A stretch of 10,678 bases of DNA from positions 1 to 10,678 of the forward strand of contig DATANR010000167.1 of NCBI GenBank assembly GCA_036266155.1, given 5' to 3'. A program made the translations under genes and the position numbers. This stretch comes from SIAJ01 sp036266155 (GTDB lineage Bacteria > Planctomycetota > Planctomycetia > Gemmatales > Gemmataceae). Shown piece after piece: positions 7,157 to 10,678 of the stretch. The notes below the pieces were generated by a model, which had not been told where the DNA came from, searched no databases, and was given only the letters and a program-made list of their open reading frames with translations. Positions within the stretch are counted from its first letter, which is position 1. Each line of letters starts with the position of its first letter.

Positions 7157-8344
7157 ATGAGGCACCTTGAGTTCGGAAGAATAGCATGGTCGAAAGGTGA
7201 CTATTTGGAGGCGCGAGATGCCTTCCGGCGAGCCGTGCGCCACGAGCGGGGCAATGCGGAGGCGTGGTTCGACCTCGCCAGTGCCTGCGACATGACGGGC
7301 GATCCGTGCGAGGCGCTGCAATGCCTTGAGGAGGTTGCACGCCTCGGTCCCTACCGCCCTGACGCACGGTTCCTGCGGGGGACGATCCGGTTGCTTCTCG
7401 GCGAGTTTCCGACAGCGTGGTCGGACTACCGGGCCTTCTACGAGACGGAACGGTATAAGCTGAAGGGATGCCCCATGCCAATGTGGGATGGCGTGGCGAC
7501 GGGGCAGCACATTCTCCTCTACTCGGATCAGGGACTCGGCGATGCCATTCAGTTCCTCCGCTACGTCCCTCAATTGAGACAAAAATTTCGGCATATCTCA
7601 TTTTACGGCCCAGAGAGCCTCGGCTCGATCATTCGTCTTAACGAGCTGGCCAATGAATTGATCCCCGACCCGGGGCTGCTCTTGGCCTACCCGGGTGGTT
7701 TGAGGAGCCTGCCCTGTGAGTATTACTCACCGCTTTCGGCATTACCTGGATGGTTCGGCGCTGACATTCCATTAGCGCCGTACCTCCGTTGCGAACAGTC
7801 ACTTCCAGCAACCTTCATGCGGCGCCACTTCGACCGCAGTGAGTTCAAGGTCGGGATCGCGTGGAAGGGAAGCCGCGACACTCCGCGAAACAAGATCCGC
7901 TCGTTCACAACAGGGCTCTTCCGCCGGCTAATTGATATTCCCAATACACATTTCTATGTCCTACAGAAGGACGCGACCTCGGAGGAAATGAAAGTGTTCG
8001 ACGGCGCGTCGGATGTGACCATCCTTACCGATGACATGAACCGTTTCAGAGGTTGGGACATTATGGCGACGGCGGCGGCGATGATGCAAATGAACCTTGT
8101 TATCACTTGCGACAACATGCACGCGCACCTAGCGGGCGCGATCGGGCGAACAGTCTGGGTCGGCCTGCCATATGCCTCGGAATGGCGATGGCAACTTGGG
8201 ATGACCGATAGTCCCTGGTATCCGACTAGCCGACTATTCCGTCAGCCTGAATACGGTTGTTGGGAACCAGTATTCGACAGCATGGCAAGCGAACTGCTGT
8301 ATGCGGCGAACAGCGGCAGTCGCCCGCAATGCAGCCGGGACTGA
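7157..8344 (+). CDS. TPR + GT9-like glycosyltransferase-type protein
   Basis: The 395-residue cytoplasmic protein begins with about three TPR-like helix pairs (residues 4-100: GDYLEARDAFRRAV, AWFDLASACDMTGDPCEALQCL, then GEFPTAWSDYRAFYE, a relative of the usual GWxEYEWR segment). It is followed by a GT-B-like domain related to heptosyltransferase family 9: ILLYSDQGLGDAIQFLRYVP (119-138), KVGIAWKGS (231-239), ITCDNMHAHLAGAIGRTVWV (316-335) and SPWYPTSRLFRQ (352-363). The usual DTxxxHLAGAxG motif appears as DNMHAHLAGAIG, with Asn in place of Thr, which may or may not affect catalysis. The length is near that of related TPR-GT proteins with few repeats, so it looks intact. The ATG start has GGAG at 7147-7150, six bases upstream. 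The likely role is glycan or glycoprotein assembly, substrate unknown. An IS256 remnant begins at its stop codon, so the last residues (about 385-395) may derive from the element. It may be unrelated to the SLOG system. Confidence 0.8.
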   Translation: MRHLEFGRIAWSKGDYLEARDAFRRAVRHERGNAEAWFDLASACDMTGDPCEALQCLEEVARLGPYRPDARFLRGTIRLLLGEFPTAWSDYRAFYETERYKLKGCPMPMWDGVATGQHILLYSDQGLGDAIQFLRYVPQLRQKFRHISFYGPESLGSIIRLNELANELIPDPGLLLAYPGGLRSLPCEYYSPLSALPGWFGADIPLAPYLRCEQSLPATFMRRHFDRSEFKVGIAWKGSRDTPRNKIRSFTTGLFRRLIDIPNTHFYVLQKDATSEEMKVFDGASDVTILTDDMNRFRGWDIMATAAAMMQMNLVITCDNMHAHLAGAIGRTVWVGLPYASEWRWQLGMTDSPWYPTSRLFRQPEYGCWEPVFDSMASELLYAANSGSRPQCSRD

Positions 8345-8533
8345 GATCACTAAGAAACTGTACGGCGTTGAGACGTCACTTACGTTGATCTTGCGGATCA
8401 CGACCGAGCTGGATTGGAAGGTGGCCGAGCGATGGGTGCGCCAACGTTGATGGCGTTCGGGCGATCGTTTACTTGGACGGCATCTTCTGCACTTGCGTGA
8501 CTTGAACGGCCGGGCGTCACAGCGCACGATGTA
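8343..8533 (+). pseudogene. IS256/Mutator-type transposase fragment, frame-broken
   Basis: The translation from 8343 reads EITKKLYGVETSLTLI then LRITTELDWKVAERWVRQR and a stop at 8448-8450. This matches the IS256-group segment EI...L.ELYGVEVSPTLIS.IT that precedes the first catalytic Asp. The next segment is in another frame (from 8446): VDGVRAIVYLDGIF, equivalent to the family's RPLD..YPIVYLDAI block with the first catalytic Asp. A third segment, back in the first frame (from 8493), reads LRDLNGRASQRTM, like VRD.GRV.NRTVY. At least two frameshifts and loss of both ends make it a dead remnant. It starts at the stop codon of the glycosyltransferase-like gene and ends shortly before the next insertion sequence. 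Confidence 0.7.
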
Positions 8534-8557
8534 AACCACCTTTCAGGTAAGGCTCCC

Positions 8558-8564
8558 TTTTTTT
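8558..8564. repeat. Left copy of 7-bp target duplication (TTTTTTT)
   Basis: Seven T residues lie directly outside the left inverted repeat and match seven T residues directly outside the right one (10226-10232). They are in direct, not inverted, orientation (an inverted extension would be a run of A on one side), as expected for a target-site duplication. The low complexity leaves a chance that part of it is an original T run. Confidence 0.6.
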
Positions 8565-8588
8565 CTAGGTCGGCAAACGTGACTGGAC
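8565..8588. repeat. Left terminal inverted repeat
   Basis: It reads CTAGGTCGGC at its outer end and GTGACTGGAC at its inner end, and matches the reverse complement of 10202-10225 at 23 of 24 bases. Confidence 0.85.
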
Positions 8589-9653
8589 GTGGAAGGCCGT
8601 AGGCCGATAGGATTTGCGCTTGATCCCAGGGAGGGGAATCATGGCAAGACCGCCAAACCCGAACCGACCTACCATCAAGACTTGGTGCCCGTCCAGGCCG
8701 ACTGTCGGGATTGCGGCCGGCGGATGCATGCCGACTACGTCAACCAGCGCACCGTCACCATGCTCGACGGACTGACCCGGCTGAACCTCACCATCCGCCG
8801 GTGTCCGAACCCCGACTGCGCGGCGTTCAAACGCCCGTGCCGGCCGGAGGCCGAGGGCCGGTTCGCCCTCCCGCGGCATGAGTTTGGCCTGGACGTCATC
8901 GCTCGCATTGGCGCCTTGCGTTACGCTGAGCACCGAGCCGTCCCCGAGATTCACTGCGACCTCACCGGCCGGGGCCTGGCCATCGCCGAGGGGACGGTCA
9001 CCAATCTGCTCGACCGGTACGACGAGTTGCTCGCCGTCCGGCTCGCCGACAACCGGCGGCTCCAGCGCATCCTCCGGCGGCAAGGGAAGGTGGTCCTGGC
9101 CATCGACGGGCTGCAGCCGGACATGGGGCACGAAGTCCTCTGGGTGATCCGCGACTGCCTGTCCGGCGAGGTGCTGTCGGCCAAGAGCCTGCTCTCCGCT
9201 CGCCAGCACGATCTGGCCGAACTGCTCAAGGCCGTGGTCGCCGCGGTCGGGGTGCCGATCCAGGCGGTGGTCAGCGATGGCCAGCAGTCCGTCCGCAAAG
9301 CCGTGACGGCGGCCCTGCCGGGGGTGCCGCACCAACTCTGCCAGTTCCACTACCTGCGTGAGGCGGCTCGGCCGATCAGTGACGCGGATCGACACGTCAA
9401 GAAGGAACTGAAAAAGAAGGTCCGTGGCGTGCGCAAGATCGAGCGCGCCATTGAGGGCCGGGACGACTCGATGGCCGAGGTCATCCGGGGCTACTGCGGA
9501 GCGGAGCGGGCGGCGCTGACCGACGATGGCCGGCCACCCCTGGCTGCACCCGGGCTGAAGCTGAACGAACGCTTGGGCGCCATTTCCGACAGCCTCGGCC
9601 GCGTGGCCGAAAAAGGGGGATGCCGCCAGAACTCGAAAAGCTCCAAAGCTTGA
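8589..9653 (+). pseudogene. Transposase, 5' part (zinc ribbon and first two catalytic Asp)
   Basis: This 354-residue reading frame holds the N-terminal part of a DDE transposase. A CxxC...CxxxxC zinc ribbon lies at C39/C42 and C72/C77. The first catalytic Asp is probably D173 (VVLAIDGLQPD) and the second D230 (AVVSDGQQSV), followed by PHQLCQFHYLREA (247-259), a Mutator-like C/H block. The native protein sequence ends near EKGG (about residue 344) at 9620; the last ~10 residues are out-of-frame read-through, because the remaining third continues in the -1 frame. The GTG at 8589 lacks a good ribosome site. A much better site (AGGGAGGGG at 8627-8635 before ATG at 8641) opens a +1 frame that reads MARPPNPNRPT and stops after about 44 codons, so a second frameshift near the 5' end is possible. 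Joining both parts would give a protein of about 545 residues. Confidence 0.7.
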
Positions 9654-10225
9654 TCGACCGGGGCCGGTCCGCGATGGCGGCGCTCTGGCCACCGATCGCG
9701 GAGCCGTACGACTGGGTCTTCCGCACCGCCCATATTTTGGCGGACACCTGCGCCGCCGGGGACCTGGTCCGCGATCGTTTGGCCGGGCTGACCAACGCAA
9801 TGGCGGAGACGCTGGTTGGCCCACTGGCGGCGGCCAAGCAGCACTTCCTGAAGATGACCGCGAGCTACTGGCCGGGGCTGTTCTGGTGCTACGACGTGCC
9901 GGGCTTGCCGCGCACCAACAACGACTTGGAACAATTCTTTGGCTCCGTGCGCTACCACCAGCGGCGGGCCACGGGGCGCAAGCAACCCGGTCCGGCGCTC
10001 GTGGTGCGCGGGATCGCCCGGCTGATCGCGGCGTCGGCCACCCAGCACGGGTCCTTCACCGCCGCCGATCTGGCCGAGGCCGACCCAGCCCAATGGGCGG
10101 AGTTACGTCATGACCTGGACGAACACCGTCAGCGCCGCGTCGACCACCGCCGCTTCCGCCGCGATCCCGAACGCTACCTCAAACGATTGGAGGACTTGTT
10201 CGTCCAGTCACGTTTGCCGGCCTAG
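9620..10225 (+). pseudogene. Transposase, 3' part (third catalytic residue), in the -1 frame
   Basis: This 201-residue frame continues the transposase: MPPELEKLQSLIDRGR, then a helical region, then GLPRTNNDLEQFFGSVRYHQ (96-114), where E104 in NNDLE is the likely third catalytic residue, and RRATGRK. The C-terminus is Arg-rich and ends LPA at the element's last base. The switch of frame lies at five A followed by five G (9610-9619). It is explained either by loss of one base in the run or by a -1 ribosomal or transcriptional slip. The in-frame sequence A AAA GGG is only a partial match to the usual slippery form, so mutation is at least as likely. Without frame correction no product contains all three catalytic residues. 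Confidence 0.75.
10202..10225. repeat. Right terminal inverted repeat (contains transposase stop)
   Basis: It reads GTCCAGTCAC at its inner end and CCGGCCTAG at its outer end. It encodes the last codons and the TAG stop (10223-10225) of the transposase, so the coding region and the element end at the same base. Confidence 0.85.
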
Positions 10226-10232
10226 TTTTTTT
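10226..10232. repeat. Right copy of 7-bp target duplication (TTTTTTT)
   Basis: Partner of 8558-8564; it lies directly after the terminal CTAG of the insertion sequence and is followed by G. Confidence 0.6.
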
Positions 10233-10402
10233 GCAAGCCCACTTGCCTCACACTCCTTACACCCCTCCCACTCCCACGGACAGGGCCTCTGCCCATGACC
10301 GAGTACCGATTCCAACGGCGTTGTCTGAATCAGAGCGATTCCACTATATTCGGGCCTATGTGCCTTTTAGTGCCTAAACCAATTCCTATATTGCATTCAA
10401 AG

Positions 10403-10440
10403 GGCAGTTGTCTTGGCCTTTTCGTCCGAAGGCAATTGCC
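10403..10440 (+). repeat. Hairpin (14-nt arms)
   Basis: The arms at 10403-10416 (GGCAGTTGTCTTGG) and 10427-10440 (CGAAGGCAATTGCC) can pair over 14 positions with two G-U pairs, if transcribed on the + strand, and one mismatch. No T tract follows, so it is not a typical intrinsic terminator. The wobble pairs would be stable only in the + strand transcript. Confidence 0.35.
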
Positions 10441-10510
10441 AGAAATGTCCAATTGGAAATGACTTACGTCCGGGCGGTTGTTTAGTTCGCGTCGAATGGC
10501 ATTCAAGAGG

Positions 10511-10540
10511 TCAAGGGTTCAATCCCCCTCATCTCCACTA
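10511..10540 (+). other. tRNA/tmRNA-like 3' end fragment (possible attachment site)
   Basis: A T-arm-like sequence, AAGGG TTCAATC CCCCT (10513-10529), is followed by an acceptor-like CATCTCC, a discriminator-like A and CTA (10530-10540). The T loop TTCAATC is typical. One A-C mismatch lies in the T stem. The matching 5' acceptor GGAGATG is not found within tRNA distance upstream, so this is only a 3' end. Integrating elements often leave such copies of tRNA or tmRNA 3' ends at their borders. No integrase is seen in the window. Confidence 0.4.
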
Positions 10541-10541
10541 G

Positions 10542-10678
10542 CAGGGTGCTGAAAAACGCCATTTTTCCGGTGTTATGTTGTATCTCAAGGCCTTTCGAAC
10601 TGCCGATGCACTCGTTCTTGCTTGCGAATCGTTCTGAATTCAGTTCGCGATCGTGCCGTTAGCTGGCCATCGGAGCCA
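10542..10678. other. Possible insertion-sequence terminus at window edge
   Basis: The sequence CAGGGTGCTGAAAAACGCC (10542-10560) begins directly after the tRNA-like fragment and looks like the outer end of inverted repeats I recall from some environmental insertion sequences. A small AT stem (GAAAAA at 10551-10556 with TTTTTC at 10562-10567) lies in it. The rest of the window shows no transposase. The matching repeat would be outside the window, so this is a weak call. Confidence 0.25.

Larger units (their letters stand above)
8565..10225 (+). mobile_element. Insertion sequence, 1661 bp, with 24-bp inverted repeats
   Basis: Terminal inverted repeats at 8565-8588 and 10202-10225 match at 23 of 24 positions (mismatch at 8570 against its partner), with CTAG at the outer ends, and the element is flanked by direct TTTTTTT copies. 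It carries a single transposase split into two frames. The coding region spans the element almost end to end: the first reading frame opens at 8589, right after the left repeat, and the stop TAG is the last three bases of the right repeat. I could not assign the family name. The transposase has a zinc-ribbon N-terminus and a Mutator-like DDE core. Confidence 0.85.
10233..10541. other. Non-coding stretch with hairpin and tRNA-like 3' end
   Basis: No gene is supported here. The sequence is less GC-rich than the flanking genes. A 55-codon frame at 10295-10462 has no recognisable features and no ribosome site. The stretch contains the hairpin at 10403-10440 and the tRNA-like fragment at 10511-10540, listed separately. 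The IS256 remnant on the other side of the insertion sequence does not visibly continue here. Confidence 0.5.

Noticed and set aside
8565..9837. Long minus-strand frames of up to 419 codons across the insertion sequence
   Set aside because: They are antisense shadows in GC-rich coding DNA; the translations are Arg/Pro/Gly-rich with no motifs, while the + strand has clear transposase motifs.
10295..10462. 55-codon ORF starting ATG in the right-hand non-coding stretch (MTEYRFQRRCLNQ...)
   Set aside because: No ribosome site, no recognisable motif, and it runs through the hairpin; length is within chance.
1..10678. CRISPR array or regularly spaced repeats
   Set aside because: No set of repeats with regular spacers was seen on either strand.

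Overview
The window reads as an accessory stretch of a GC-rich bacterial chromosome. The genes are of mixed origin and are set among decaying insertion sequences. The GC content, the TPR plus GT9-like glycosyltransferase-type protein, and the SLOG-membrane and kinase-propeller proteins would fit a planctomycete such as a member of Gemmataceae. That taxonomic guess rests on general resemblance only; no rRNA or other marker is present.

Layout from left to right. Positions 1-502 hold a strong inverted repeat and the frameshifted C-terminal remnant of an IS4-type transposase. Positions 539-1920 (+) hold a tight two-gene unit: a LivF-like ABC ATPase with no permease or binding-protein partner in view, followed by a solo B3/4 (PheRS-beta editing-type) domain protein. 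Positions 1937-6888 (-) hold the most interesting pair: a 779-residue SLOG protein with four predicted membrane helices (upstream gene), and an 830-residue protein with an aminoglycoside-phosphotransferase/choline-kinase-like domain followed by a beta-propeller-like region (downstream gene). Positions 7157-8344 (+) hold a divergent TPR plus GT9-like glycosyltransferase-type gene. An IS256/Mutator transposase remnant abuts its 3' end. It is followed by a well-bounded 1661-bp insertion sequence (8565-10225) with 24-bp terminal inverted repeats, a 7-T target duplication and a transposase split into two frames. The last ~450 bp are non-coding as far as I can tell. They contain a hairpin, a tRNA/tmRNA-like 3' end with no 5' half, and a possible terminus of another insertion sequence.

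How the parts may work together. SLOG domains bind or process nucleotides and are often joined to membrane effectors in prokaryotic conflict systems. Kinase-like and propeller modules are common signalling and recognition parts in the same kinds of systems. The minus-strand pair is therefore a candidate two-gene nucleotide-signal/membrane-effector defence module; this is inference from domains and adjacency. The kinase-propeller gene also has an in-frame A AAA AAG slippery heptamer inside a 9-A run at the junction of its two halves, which could yield a kinase-only product. The mobile-element debris on both sides and the tRNA-like fragment at the right suggest an island, but no integrase is visible.
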